Origin: Sedimenticola_A sp040506425
GTDB taxonomy: Bacteria; Pseudomonadota; Gammaproteobacteria; Chromatiales; Chromatiaceae
Direction: 5' to 3'
NCBI GenBank assembly: GCA_965224515.1
Contig: OZ245051.1
Location: forward strand, 2,790,001 to 2,854,000
DNA: 64,000 bases
Part shown: one piece after another, positions 27,304 through 36,186 of the stretch
Numbering within the stretch: position 1 is the stretch's first letter
How the letters are laid out: every line of letters starts with the position of its first letter
Made by a program: the position numbers and the translations under genes
The notes under the pieces: generated by a model
Seen by the model: the letters and a program-made list of their open reading frames with translations, nothing else
Database searches by the model: none
What the model was told of the DNA's origin: nothing

Positions 27304-28818
27304 ATGTGCGGCATTGTTGGAATTTTTGGTCACGACCCGGTCAACCAGGGGCTTTATGACGCCTTGCTTGTGCTTCAGCACAGGGGGCAGGATGCAGCAG
27401 GTATTGTGACCCTTGAGGGCAATAAGCTTCATCTGCGAAAAGATAATGGCCTGGCGCGGGATGTGTTCAGAACCCGTCATATGATCGACCTGCGAGGCGA
27501 CATGGGCATTGGCCATGTACGTTATCCAACCGCCGGCTGCTCCTCGTCTGCCGAGGCACAGCCATTTTATGTCAATTCACCCTTCGGTATCAGTCTTGCC
27601 CATAACGGCAACCTGACCAACGCCGAGGAGTTGAAGCAGGATCTTTACCGTGATGACCTGAGACATATCAACACCACCTCAGATTCGGAAATTCTGCTCA
27701 ATATTCTGGCCCATGAACTGCACTCCCTGGGCAAACTGCGTATCAATGAGCAGGATGTTTTCAAGGCTGTTGCCGCTGTTCATCGCCGCTGCCGCGGTGG
27801 GTATGCAGCCATCGCCATGATCAATGGTTACGGTCTGATCGGTTTTCGCGATCCTAACGGCATTCGTCCGGTTGTCTTCGGTAAACGCGAAGGCGAGCAC
27901 GGAACCGAGTATATGATTGCCTCGGAGAGCGTTGCCCTCGACTCCCAGGACTTTGAACTGGTGCGTGACCTGGACCCCGGTGAGGCTGTGTTCATCGATA
28001 TGAGCGGAACACTCCATACCTTCCAGTGTGCGGTCAACCCGAAACATACACCCTGTATTTTTGAGTTTGTCTATTTCGCCCGCCCTGACTCCATTATCGA
28101 CGATATCTTCGTGCACAAGGCGCGCTCAAGAATGGGCACCAAGCTGGCATCGAAGATCCTGCGCGTCTGGCCTGATCACGATATAGATGTGGTGATTCCG
28201 ATCCCGGATACCAGCCGCACCGCCGCGCTGGCGCTGGCTAACCGCCTTGAGATCAAGTATGCCGAGGGTTTTATCAAAAACCGATACATAGGCCGCACGT
28301 TTATCATGCCTGGGCAGCAGGTGCGTAAAAAATCTGTGAAGCAGAAACTTAATCCCATCGATTCCGAGTTCAAAGGCAAAAACGTCCTGCTGGTGGATGA
28401 TTCCATCGTGCGTGGCACCACCTCACAGCAGATTGTGCAGATGGCTCGTGATGCCGGTGCAAACAAGGTCTATTTTGCCTCAGCTGCGCCACCTGTGCGT
28501 TATCCCAATGTTTACGGCATCGATATGCCGTCAGCCAGTGAACTGGTGGCCCACGGTCGTACCGAGCAGGAGATTCAGGAGATCATCGGTTCCGATCGCC
28601 TGATTTTTCAGGATCTGGAAGACCTGATTGCCGCTGTAAAGAAAAAGGACAAATCGGCGGTAGAATCGTTTGATACCTCGGTATTCGACGGCACATATGT
28701 TACCGGTGACGTGAATGATCAATACCTGGAGCAACTGGAGCTGTTGCGGAGTGATTCTGCCAAGAAGGGCAGGGAGAGCACCGACACCAACCTTCTGGGG
28801 ATACATAACAACGACTAG
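27304..28818 (+). CDS. purF: Amidophosphoribosyltransferase
   Basis: 504 residues. The ATG at 27304 is chosen because removal of Met exposes the catalytic Cys1 of the Ntn-amidotransferase domain (MCGIVGIFG); a TTG six bases upstream would bury it. There is no propeptide. The PRPP loop VLLVDDSIVRGTTS lies in the C-terminal phosphoribosyltransferase domain. It makes phosphoribosylamine, the first committed step of purine synthesis. An intrinsic terminator follows. Confidence 0.97.
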   Translation: MCGIVGIFGHDPVNQGLYDALLVLQHRGQDAAGIVTLEGNKLHLRKDNGLARDVFRTRHMIDLRGDMGIGHVRYPTAGCSSSAEAQPFYVNSPFGISLAHNGNLTNAEELKQDLYRDDLRHINTTSDSEILLNILAHELHSLGKLRINEQDVFKAVAAVHRRCRGGYAAIAMINGYGLIGFRDPNGIRPVVFGKREGEHGTEYMIASESVALDSQDFELVRDLDPGEAVFIDMSGTLHTFQCAVNPKHTPCIFEFVYFARPDSIIDDIFVHKARSRMGTKLASKILRVWPDHDIDVVIPIPDTSRTAALALANRLEIKYAEGFIKNRYIGRTFIMPGQQVRKKSVKQKLNPIDSEFKGKNVLLVDDSIVRGTTSQQIVQMARDAGANKVYFASAAPPVRYPNVYGIDMPSASELVAHGRTEQEIQEIIGSDRLIFQDLEDLIAAVKKKDKSAVESFDTSVFDGTYVTGDVNDQYLEQLELLRSDSAKKGRESTDTNLLGIHNND

Positions 28819-28907
28819 TTGACACTACCCGGTTCAACCCCTAATCTTTGTTCAAGCGCCGATTTGTCTCAAATTGCGGGCGCTATAGAAATGCAGCTAA
28901 AGCGAGG

Positions 28908-28945
28908 AAACCCAGCTTTGGCAGCAGCCGAGCGGGTTTTTTTTT
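28908..28945 (+). terminator. Rho-independent terminator after purF
   Basis: The stem AAACCC-A-GCT pairs with AGCGGGTTT (nine pairs, one bulged A), with a small inner GGC/GCC helix in the loop, followed by a run of nine T. It closes the cvpA-purF unit before metZ. Confidence 0.85.
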
Positions 28946-29005
28946 GTCCGGCTTGCCCACTGAGACAGAGTGGTCGGACAGGCAAGATGAAGAGTATAGA
29001 GAATT

Positions 29006-30190
29006 ATGAATAACGAGATAGATGACTGGGGAACTGCAACACGCGCAATTCGCGCCGGGCAGGAGAGAACACATGAGGGCGAGCATTCCGAACCCATATT
29101 TGCCACCTCCAGCTTTGTGTTTCAAAGTGCAGCCGAGGCCGCCGCACGGTTTGGTGGTGACGAGGACGGTAATATCTACTCCCGCTTCACCAACCCCACG
29201 GTAAGGACATTCGAGCAACGCCTTGCAGCTATGGAGGGTGGGGAGTGCTGTGTGGCCACGTCATCAGGTATGGCTGCCATCATGGCCACCTGCCTGGGAC
29301 TGCTGCAGTCGGGTGATCACCTGGTTTCATCGCGCAGTGTGTTCGGCACCACCAACGTGTTGTTCAACAAGTACCTGTCCAGGTTCGGTATCCAAACCGA
29401 TTATGTTCCCTTGATGGATTTGGATGCGTGGGAGCGTGCCATACGCCCAAACACGAAGCTGCTGTTTCTCGAGACGCCTTCCAATCCACTGACTCAAATG
29501 GTGGATATCGCTGCTCTGTCCGAACTGGCCCGTGCCAGGGATGTATTGCTGGTGGTTGATAACTGTTTCTGTACCCCGGCACTGCAACAACCCCTTAAGC
29601 TGGGTGCGGACATCGTCATCCATTCGGCAACCAAGTATCTCGACGGCCAGGGGCGCTGTATGGGCGGTGCGGTTGTGGGTGACAGAAAACTGGTCGGAGA
29701 GGAGGTGTTCGGTGTGTTGCGTTCAACCGGACCTACAATGAGCCCCTTCAACGCCTGGGTGTTTCTCAAGGGGCTGGAGACACTGAAACTGCGTATGCAG
29801 GCCCACTCCAGCAATGCCCAGCTGTTGGCCGAGTGGCTGGAGAAACAGCCTGCGGTGGAACAAGTGCATTTTCCCGGGCTCAAGAGCCATCCCCAGCACG
29901 ACCTGATGTTGAAACAGCAGAGTGCGCCGGGAGGCATCGTCTCGTTCGAGGTGAGGGGAGGGCAGAATGCTGCGTGGAAGCTGATCGATTCAACTCGCAT
30001 GCTCTCAATTACGGCCAATCTCGGTGATGCCAAGACCACTATCACCCATCCTGCCACCACCACCCACGGCAGGCTGTCAGAGGAGGAGAAAGCGGCTTCA
30101 GGCATATCACCCGGGTTGATACGTATCTCTGTGGGTCTGGAGGAGATAGAGGATATCCAGGCGGATCTCCGCGGACTGGATACCCTCTAG
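29006..30190 (+). CDS. metZ: O-succinylhomoserine sulfhydrylase
   Basis: 394 residues of the Cys/Met-metabolism PLP family. The start TATRAIRAGQERTHEGEHSE and the PLP-lysine motif HSATKYLDGQGR are as in MetZ of Pseudomonas. It makes homocysteine directly from O-succinylhomoserine and sulfide. The position directly downstream of purF is conserved in Pseudomonas and relatives, which supports MetZ over MetB. Confidence 0.9.
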   Translation: MNNEIDDWGTATRAIRAGQERTHEGEHSEPIFATSSFVFQSAAEAAARFGGDEDGNIYSRFTNPTVRTFEQRLAAMEGGECCVATSSGMAAIMATCLGLLQSGDHLVSSRSVFGTTNVLFNKYLSRFGIQTDYVPLMDLDAWERAIRPNTKLLFLETPSNPLTQMVDIAALSELARARDVLLVVDNCFCTPALQQPLKLGADIVIHSATKYLDGQGRCMGGAVVGDRKLVGEEVFGVLRSTGPTMSPFNAWVFLKGLETLKLRMQAHSSNAQLLAEWLEKQPAVEQVHFPGLKSHPQHDLMLKQQSAPGGIVSFEVRGGQNAAWKLIDSTRMLSITANLGDAKTTITHPATTTHGRLSEEEKAASGISPGLIRISVGLEEIEDIQADLRGLDTL

Positions 30191-30192
30191 CC

Positions 30193-30780
30193 ATGGGCGA
30201 CAGCGACAGCAGTTGGCAGGCAACCTGGGACCGGCGCCACGCTGCAGCAGATGGGTTGGGAGAACCAGCCCAGGTGCTAGAGGAGAATCGTCACCTGCTG
30301 CCGCTACGGGGAGATGCCCTTGATCTCGCATGCGGACTTGGTGCAAATGCCCTGCTGTTGGCGCAATCCGGCCTGAAGGTCACCGCCTGGGATATCTCTC
30401 CCGTTGCAATTCAACGGCTGGCCGAAGCTGCTCAGGGCAGAAAACTGCCGGTTATTGCCGAAGTGAGGGATCTGCTCGAATCACCGCCGGAGCCAGACTC
30501 ATTCGATGTGATACTGGTCAGTCATTTCCTGGACCGGTCTCTTGCGCCGGCCATTATCCACGCACTGCGCAAGGGTGGGCTGCTCTTCTACCAGACCTTT
30601 ACCCAGGCCCGTGTTACTGACCAAGGGCCATCACGCCCTGAGTTTCGGCTGGCCGATAACGAATTGCTGCAACTCTTCGGTACATTGAATCTCCGTGTCT
30701 ATCGCGAAGAGGCTGTGCTGGGCGATCGATCTAAAGGCTGGCGGGACAGGGCAATGCTTGTCGCCGAGAAAACAGGATAG
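30193..30780 (+). CDS. Class I SAM-dependent methyltransferase (TehB-like)
   Basis: 195 residues. SAM-binding motif I is LDLACGLGANALLLAQSG, followed by VTAWDISPVAIQRL (motif II acid) and FDVILVSHFLDR (motif IV). It resembles TehB/UbiE-like small methyltransferases, but the substrate is unknown. It begins 2 bases after metZ, so the two are co-transcribed and probably translationally coupled; a thiol or metalloid substrate is a guess. Confidence 0.75.
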   Translation: MGDSDSSWQATWDRRHAAADGLGEPAQVLEENRHLLPLRGDALDLACGLGANALLLAQSGLKVTAWDISPVAIQRLAEAAQGRKLPVIAEVRDLLESPPEPDSFDVILVSHFLDRSLAPAIIHALRKGGLLFYQTFTQARVTDQGPSRPEFRLADNELLQLFGTLNLRVYREEAVLGDRSKGWRDRAMLVAEKTG

Positions 30781-30855
30781 TGCCTGTAATAGTTTCGTGT
30801 TAATAATACTCTTGCATATAATAAAACCGCTGCCATGGTGACCCAGGAGAAGAAT

Positions 30856-31269
30856 ATGAATACCTCCACCTCCCGTATTCGCGTTCGTGACGTAATGAAA
30901 ACTGATTTCGGGATCATCGATGGCAAGGCCACCATCTACGAAGCACTGAACCTGATGAAGCAGTACCGCACCTCGGTGCTGGTTGTGGACAGGCGCCATG
31001 ACGATGATGAATATGGCCTGCTGCTGGTATCGGATATCGCCCGCCAGGTGCTTGCCAAGGACCGTTCCAGCAAGCGCATCAATGTCTACGAAGTGATGAT
31101 CAAGCCTGCGGTGTACGTGGAGCCCGAGATGGATATCCGCTACTGCTCACGCCTGTTTGCCAGGTTCAACCTGGTTCGTGCCCTCGTGATTGAGGAAAAT
31201 AAGGCTCTGGGTACCATCAGTCCAAATTCACTGGTTCTGGATGGTATGTTCTCCTTCGAAGACAACTGA
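30856..31269 (+). CDS. CBS-domain pair protein
   Basis: 137 residues, nearly all one CBS pair. The first half starts RVRDVMKTDFGIIDGKATIYEALNLM and the second VYEVMIKPAVYVEPEMDIRYC. Such stand-alone modules bind adenine nucleotides and act as energy or ligand sensors for partners. I chose the ATG at 30856 because AGGAG lies 6 bases upstream; an ATG 21 bases earlier lacks one. The partner is not evident from the neighbours. Confidence 0.8.
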   Translation: MNTSTSRIRVRDVMKTDFGIIDGKATIYEALNLMKQYRTSVLVVDRRHDDDEYGLLLVSDIARQVLAKDRSSKRINVYEVMIKPAVYVEPEMDIRYCSRLFARFNLVRALVIEENKALGTISPNSLVLDGMFSFEDN

Positions 31270-31366
31270 GTCCCTCACCGTTACCCGGTGAAACCCGGCA
31301 ACGCGTTCTCTCATCTATAATTATCCATATCGACAGTCCGAAAACAGAGGGAACAGGACCTGGCTA

Positions 31367-31594
31367 ATGCTGGAACGGATTCGATTTCAACTGGCCATTC
31401 CGGCTGAAACCTATCTTAGTCATTACCGTGGGCAGGCACATGCTGTAAGCGTGCTGTCGGAGGATGGGCGGCGCGTTCAGTTTCCCGCCACGGCCCTCAG
31501 GGAGTTTGTCAGCAGGGAAGGGGTCTACGGACGGTTCGAACTGGTGCTGGATGAGAGTCATAAACTGGTGGAGGTTCGGAAGCTCTCCACATGA
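31367..31594 (+). CDS. DUF2835 family small protein
   Basis: 75 residues. The pattern FQLAIPAETYLSHYRGQA, then GRRVQFPATALREFV and GVYGRFELVLDE matches the DUF2835 family (PF11197) of gammaproteobacteria, whose function is unknown. There is no signal peptide and no cysteine. It stands alone between the CBS protein and the WD40 lipoprotein. Confidence 0.75.
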   Translation: MLERIRFQLAIPAETYLSHYRGQAHAVSVLSEDGRRVQFPATALREFVSREGVYGRFELVLDESHKLVEVRKLST

Positions 31595-31685
31595 TGGGAC
31601 CCACGGTTGAACAAAGGGTCTGACCGGCGATCATCTTGGCTGGTTCTCCGGTGGCCATGATTGGGTCTGAATTCAAGGTGATGCA

Positions 31686-32684
31686 ATGGATCCGCGCTTC
31701 ACTATCCATAAAACTGGCGGATTGATACTCGGTTCGTCAATTCTCATGTTGTCCGTCGTACTGTCCGGTTGCGCTTCCATGGCACAATCACAGCCCCCCC
31801 TAAAGGCCATTGAGGATGCTCACCTTTTTGGTGTGACCCGGCTGGAATTCAACCCAACGGGTGAAAAGATTGCATCGGCTGGATTCCGGGGTGATTTAGC
31901 CATCTGGTCTGTCCCGGACGGCAGCCCTACTCTCCAGATGAAACTCTACCGTCAACCGGTGCGTGGACTGGCCTGGGTAGACCAGGTGAGACTCATTACC
32001 GCATCTGAATCAGGTGGACTCAGGGTAGTGGATACCTTGAGGAGCAAGGTGGTTAGCAGGATGCAGGCAGGGGGACGACTCACAGCACTGGCCTATTCTC
32101 CGCGGTATCGTAGAATTTATACCGGCCACGGTAACGGACAGGTGAACGCCTACAGCTATCCTGACCTTGAACTGACCAACAGCTACAGGCTATCCGGGGA
32201 GTTGCTGGCACTGGCCCTGTCAGAAGACGGATCGAGTATCGCGGTCTCCAACGATTCAGGGCGTGTAGTGCTGCTGGACCGCAGACTCGACCTGTTACGG
32301 GAACTTGAGCAGCCGGACAACGATGCTGTCTCGTTACGGTTTTCACCTGATGGCCGTGAACTGGCAGCCGGCGCCTGGTATGAACTCTACTACTGGGACC
32401 TGAACACAGGCCGGATTCGCCAGCAGGATACCGAGCACTGGGGTGCTGTCATCTCAATCGATTACAGTCCGGTTGAACCGCACCTTGTCTCCATTGGGCG
32501 CCATAGCGATGCCAATATCCGGTTGATACTTCCAACAACAGGGGAGGTGGTTCGCCGGCTCCAGGTACACCGGCTGTGTGGTGCAGTGGTCCGCTTCAGT
32601 CCGAATGGTCGCTACATCGCAAGCGGCAGTGATGATGCCAGCATCCGTTTTTATGATTTGAACGGCTACAACCCGGAAAAATAG
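31686..32684 (+). CDS. WD40-repeat lipoprotein
   Basis: 332 residues. A lipoprotein signal with lipobox LSGC (Cys29) is followed by WD40-like repeats (TRLEFNPTGEKIASAGFRGD, VVRFSPNGRYIASGSDDASI) forming a probable seven-bladed propeller. It would be tethered to a membrane on the periplasmic side. Exported WD40 proteins usually serve as binding scaffolds; the partner is unknown. Downstream HypC and rubrerythrin run on the same strand, but gaps of about 110 bases or less do not prove an operon. Confidence 0.78.
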   Translation: MDPRFTIHKTGGLILGSSILMLSVVLSGCASMAQSQPPLKAIEDAHLFGVTRLEFNPTGEKIASAGFRGDLAIWSVPDGSPTLQMKLYRQPVRGLAWVDQVRLITASESGGLRVVDTLRSKVVSRMQAGGRLTALAYSPRYRRIYTGHGNGQVNAYSYPDLELTNSYRLSGELLALALSEDGSSIAVSNDSGRVVLLDRRLDLLRELEQPDNDAVSLRFSPDGRELAAGAWYELYYWDLNTGRIRQQDTEHWGAVISIDYSPVEPHLVSIGRHSDANIRLILPTTGEVVRRLQVHRLCGAVVRFSPNGRYIASGSDDASIRFYDLNGYNPEK

Positions 32685-32797
32685 TCGTATTAGAATAAAA
32701 TGTTGTTGAGATGATCTGTGTCACCTCTCTGCTGGCTGTAGTGAATAGGGATTCCGGTAAGATAGAGTAGTGAAAGGGTAAGTGAGGATAAATCGAC

Positions 32798-33118
32798 GTG
32801 TGTATCGGTATACCAATGCAGATCATAGAGCAGCGTGAGTTTACCGCGCTCTGTCGGGGGCGCAATGGTGAGCAGGAGGTCAATACCCTGCTTATCGGGC
32901 AACAGCCTGAGGGCACCTGGATTCTGAATTTTATCGGCTCCGCCCGGGAAGTGATCACCGAAGATGATGCCAGAAAACTTGAGAGCGCCCTGGATGCGCT
33001 GGATGCGGTGATGCGTGGTGAAGAGCAGATTGATGTAGAGACCTACTTTCCTGACCTGGCCGACGGTAGCCTGCTCCAGGGGCAGTCAGCGGTCAGCACA
33101 AAAAAGAAAAACAGCTGA
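32798..33118 (+). CDS. HypC/HupF-type hydrogenase maturation chaperone homologue
   Basis: 106 residues. It begins MCIGIPMQI, the HypC signature with the essential Cys2. The N-terminal OB-like domain of HypC (about 75 residues) is followed by a ~30-residue acidic and polar tail. HypC binds HypD and the hydrogenase large-subunit precursor during assembly of the Fe(CN)2CO group. No other hyp or hydrogenase gene is in the window, so it is an orphan here. The GTG start has GAGG about 10 bases upstream. Rubrerythrin follows after 46 bases, which suggests a link to oxygen stress. Confidence 0.8.
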   Translation: MCIGIPMQIIEQREFTALCRGRNGEQEVNTLLIGQQPEGTWILNFIGSAREVITEDDARKLESALDALDAVMRGEEQIDVETYFPDLADGSLLQGQSAVSTKKKNS

Positions 33119-33164
33119 TTGCCACTGTGAGATGATTGAATTATTGATAAGTTGAGGGATGAGT

Positions 33165-33743
33165 ATGGCCAAGAGTATCAAAGGCACCCGGACAGAGAAG
33201 AACCTGCTTGTCGCATTTGCAGGCGAGTCCCAGGCCAGAAATCGCTATACATACTATGCCGGTGTTGCGAGAAAAGAGGGGCTTGTGCAGATTTCGCAGG
33301 TCTTCATGGAGACTGCCGACCAGGAGAAAGAGCACGCCAAGCGATTTTTCAAGTTCCTTGAGGGGGGAGATCTCGAAATTACCGAGACATTTCCAGCAGG
33401 CACAATCGCCACCACCCTGGAGAATCTGAGAGCCGCCGCCGCAGGTGAGGAGCACGAGTGGACGCAGATGTACCCTGCTTTTGCCAAAGTGGCTCGGGAA
33501 GAGGGTTTTAATGAAGTGGCAGCCGCATTCGATGCCATTTCAATTGCCGAAAAACAGCACGGAAAACGCTACAAGGATCTGGCAGACAACCTGGAGGCAG
33601 GAAGGGTTTTCAAACGCGATGGCAAGGTTGTCTGGCGTTGCAGAAACTGTGGCTATCTCCACGAGGCTGAAGAGGCACCAGACCTCTGCCCCGCCTGTCT
33701 CCATCCCCAGGCCCACTTCGAACTGCTTGGTGAAAACTGGTAA
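33165..33743 (+). CDS. Rubrerythrin
   Basis: 192 residues. The ferritin-like diiron domain carries the glutamates of FAGESQARNRYTYY, ETADQEKEHAKRF and IAEKQHGKRY. A C-terminal rubredoxin domain with two Cys-x2-Cys pairs (CRNC and CPAC) follows. It reduces hydrogen peroxide in the cytoplasm, mostly in anaerobes and microaerophiles, with electrons from rubredoxin or NADH-linked reductases. The ATG at 33165 is chosen because GAGGG lies about 6 bases upstream; the ATG at 33159 directly touches that sequence. Confidence 0.93.
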   Translation: MAKSIKGTRTEKNLLVAFAGESQARNRYTYYAGVARKEGLVQISQVFMETADQEKEHAKRFFKFLEGGDLEITETFPAGTIATTLENLRAAAAGEEHEWTQMYPAFAKVAREEGFNEVAAAFDAISIAEKQHGKRYKDLADNLEAGRVFKRDGKVVWRCRNCGYLHEAEEAPDLCPACLHPQAHFELLGENW

Positions 33744-33830
33744 CGTATGGCTCAGTCCAAAACTCGTTATACAAATAAAGAAGGCTCTGTCCTGTTAAGT
33801 GTCAATAAGATGTAAGCTGTTGATTTATTG

Positions 33831-33877
33831 CAGGTCGGGCTTCAGCCCGACATGTCGGACTGAAGTCCGACCTACAG
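33831..33877. repeat. REP-like double-hairpin repeat, copy 1
   Basis: Two back-to-back palindromes (TCGGGCTTCAGCCCGA and TCGGACTGAAGTCCGA) joined by CATG, flanked by AGGTCGG/CCGACCT so that the whole element is also an inverted repeat. A diverged copy lies at 41286-41333. It has the look of REP/BIME elements, which are usually scattered between genes. It lies in the gap after rubrerythrin. Confidence 0.75.
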
Positions 33878-34002
33878 ACTCTTCAGTTATTTCCCGCATG
33901 GCCCACTAGGCCGGCACCAAGAAAAATTAGCATTATCAGGATGAATCAATTTAATATCCTGTTGTCCTATCTGAAGGTTTCAAACAAACAAAGAGCTCAA
34001 TT

Positions 34003-34734
34003 ATGAAAAAAACATTGGCCCTCCTATCTGCGCTGCTGATCTCTTCCGTGGCTCAGGCCGACAGCCAGGCTGATATGCAGACCCTGCTGAAGAACCTGTC
34101 GAAAGAGTTGCCCGGCGCATCGGCCGAGAATATCACCACGACCCCCATTCAGGGGCTCTACAAAGTGATCAATAACGGGCGCATCCTCTATGTGACTCCC
34201 GACCTCAAGTACGCGGTAAACGGCAGCATCATAGATCTTGAGAGCCGCACGGATATCACCGCACGTGACCAGGGCATACTCTCCATGGCGGAGATCAATG
34301 CAATTGGCAGCGAAAAAATGGTGGTGTTTCCCGCGAAAGACAAGTCATCAAAACGTGAGATCACCGTATTCACAGACACCTCCTGCCCTTTCTGCGCCAA
34401 ATTGCATAATGAGGTGCCCGCACTGAACGAGGCCGGCATTACCGTACGTTACATGCTCTATCCCCGTGCAGGTATCGGCTCTGACGCCTACAAGGTGCTG
34501 CAGAGTGTCTGGTGTGCCGAGAACCAGCAGCAGGCCATGACCGATGCCAAGGCTGGCAAGACAATCCCTGAAAAAAGCTGTGACAACCCAATCGAGGAAC
34601 ACCTCGCCCTGGGTGGAAAGGTTGGCTTGCGCGGTACACCCCTGGTCTTCATGGACTCAGGCATCAAGGTGAGCGGCTATCGCCCGGCTGACGCGCTGAT
34701 TCAGAGCATCAACAGCACAAAACCCCTTAAGTAG
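34003..34734 (+). CDS. dsbC: Thiol:disulfide interchange protein DsbC
   Basis: 243 residues. Signal peptide cleaved after AQA (residue 19). An N-terminal dimerisation domain is followed by a thioredoxin fold with the CPFC active site (Cys128, Cys131) and cis-Pro in GTPLVF. It isomerises wrong disulfides in the periplasm and is kept reduced by DsbD. Two further cysteines (WCAENQ and SCDNP) form the structural disulfide seen in the family. Confidence 0.93.
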   Translation: MKKTLALLSALLISSVAQADSQADMQTLLKNLSKELPGASAENITTTPIQGLYKVINNGRILYVTPDLKYAVNGSIIDLESRTDITARDQGILSMAEINAIGSEKMVVFPAKDKSSKREITVFTDTSCPFCAKLHNEVPALNEAGITVRYMLYPRAGIGSDAYKVLQSVWCAENQQQAMTDAKAGKTIPEKSCDNPIEEHLALGGKVGLRGTPLVFMDSGIKVSGYRPADALIQSINSTKPLK

Positions 34735-34759
34735 CATCCTCCCTCGGGAGATGGTTACT

Positions 34760-34790
34760 GCAATAAACCGGGCATTGCCCGGTTTATTGC
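34760..34790. terminator. Perfect 14-bp hairpin after dsbC
   Basis: GCAATAAACCGGGC and its exact complement flank a three-base ATT loop. The 3' side is AT-rich, but there is no long T-run. It probably ends the dsbC transcript or protects its 3' end. Confidence 0.6.
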
Positions 34791-34997
34791 GTTTGGATTA
34801 GATTAAACAGCTCATCTGATCGGTAACATATAGGCAATAACCCTGATTACAGGCGGCTGCAGATAGGTGAAAACCAGAATATATTTGCCCTGTGAGCAAT
34901 GTGATACTTGAACGGATACTTAATTTTTCTGCGCAATAAAACCGGCATGATTAAAGGCCCGTAAAGAGGCCGAATAATAAACCCAAAGGAGATGTAC

Positions 34998-35876
34998 ATG
35001 CGTAAAGCTACAGCACTGTTTTTTTCTTTCCTCCTGTTCGCAACCACGGCAATCGCAGCCGATGATGGTCGCGTGCGTCCTTATGTACTGGGCTCAAACG
35101 GCTCTGGTGACCTTAAGGCACAGGTGGACAGCTCCCGCCAGGCGCTCTCTGCCAACGGCTTCGAAATTGTGGGCGAATATGCCCCTTACGATAACGCCCA
35201 TATTCTGATCGTCACCAGCGATGCACTGAAAAAACATGCTGCCGGATCTGATTTCGGTGGTTACGGCGCCGCACAGCGTGTCTCGGTGACCGATGTGGGC
35301 GGACAGGTTCAGGTCAGCTACACCAACCCTGCATGGATGGCCAATGTCTACAGAATGGGCAATGATCTCGACGATGTATCTGCAGCACTGAAAGCGGCAC
35401 TGGGTGCGCAGAAGGAGTACGGCTCAGGGGGCGGACGGACCAAGGACAACCTGCGTGAGTACCACTACATGGTCTTCATGCCATACTTTGATGACCATGT
35501 CGAACTCGCTTCTTACGGCTCCCACGCAGAGGCGGTTGCTGCCGTTGAAGCTGGTCTGGCTGCAGGAAAGGGTGGAACTGAAAAACTGTTCAGCGTTGCC
35601 GTGACCGGCAAGGATGAGCTCCTGATCGGTGTTGCCATCCACTCTGGAGAGGGTGCTGACAAGACCGTCATGGGTGTGGTCGATCAGAGCGATCTTCGCC
35701 ACTCCGCCCATCTGCCCTACGAGATGCTGGTATCCGGCAGCAAGGTCTATGCCCAGCACGGCAAGTTCCGCATCGCCCAGAGCTTTCCTGATCTCACCAT
35801 GACCACCTTCATGAAGATCTCCAATGCCCCTGACGCCATCGAGACCTCCCTGAAAGCGGCTGCTTCAGGCAAGTAA
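34998..35876 (+). CDS. Exported protein of unknown function, two-part
   Basis: 292 residues, not recognised with confidence. A signal peptide (ALFFSFLLFATTAIAA) predicts a periplasmic location. The first half (GFEIVGEYAPYDNAHILIV, then AAQRVSVTDVGGQVQVSYTN) loosely resembles DUF302-like folds. The second half (REYHYMVFMPYFDDHVELAS, then LLIGVAIHSGEGADK and HLPYEMLVSGSKVYAQHGKF) looks like a second, related module. There are no cysteines in the mature part and no catalytic motif. AAGGAG touches an ATG at 34992, so the ATG at 34998, 6 bases away, is taken as the start. A strong terminator follows, so it is monocistronic. Confidence 0.7.
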   Translation: MRKATALFFSFLLFATTAIAADDGRVRPYVLGSNGSGDLKAQVDSSRQALSANGFEIVGEYAPYDNAHILIVTSDALKKHAAGSDFGGYGAAQRVSVTDVGGQVQVSYTNPAWMANVYRMGNDLDDVSAALKAALGAQKEYGSGGGRTKDNLREYHYMVFMPYFDDHVELASYGSHAEAVAAVEAGLAAGKGGTEKLFSVAVTGKDELLIGVAIHSGEGADKTVMGVVDQSDLRHSAHLPYEMLVSGSKVYAQHGKFRIAQSFPDLTMTTFMKISNAPDAIETSLKAAASGK

Positions 35877-35927
35877 GACCCGTATAAGCCCTGGACCTCG
35901 TCAGTCCTGGCAGGTGAAACACAAATA

Positions 35928-35954
35928 AACCCCGGCAAATCTGCCGGGGTTTTT
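35928..35954 (+). terminator. Rho-independent terminator
   Basis: The stem ACCCCGGCA/TGCCGGGGT with loop AATC is followed directly by TTTTT. It ends the transcript of the exported protein upstream. Confidence 0.88.
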
Positions 35955-35955
35955 C

Positions 35956-36186
35956 ATTTGATCCCCGGTTGAATCAAACCCCAGAGCGTCTCCAGGCCTG
36001 CAGTAGCTTGGCCTCCACTCCCTGCGCGCCAATTAGCTAAGGAAAAAAATTCGTATATTGAATTTGACGGGAAAATGCGTGATGCTACGCAACAGGAATA
36101 TACTTCCTATCGCGGGACTTGGATAAGGACTTCTGTGCAGAGGATTAAAAACTGATTTTTTACTTTCACCAAGGGGAATAAGAACA
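35956..36186. other. Gap before the pilin genes
   Basis: After the terminator this gap holds no open frame that I trust. It becomes AT-rich near 36035 and must contain the pilin promoter. I saw neither a sigma-54 element (GG-N10-GC), common for pilin genes, nor a convincing sigma-70 pair. AAGGGG lies about 10 bases before the pilin ATG. Confidence 0.4.

Noticed and set aside
36020..36150. Sigma-54 promoter in front of the pilin gene
   Set aside because: Candidate GG and GC pairs are 8 or 12 bases apart rather than 10.
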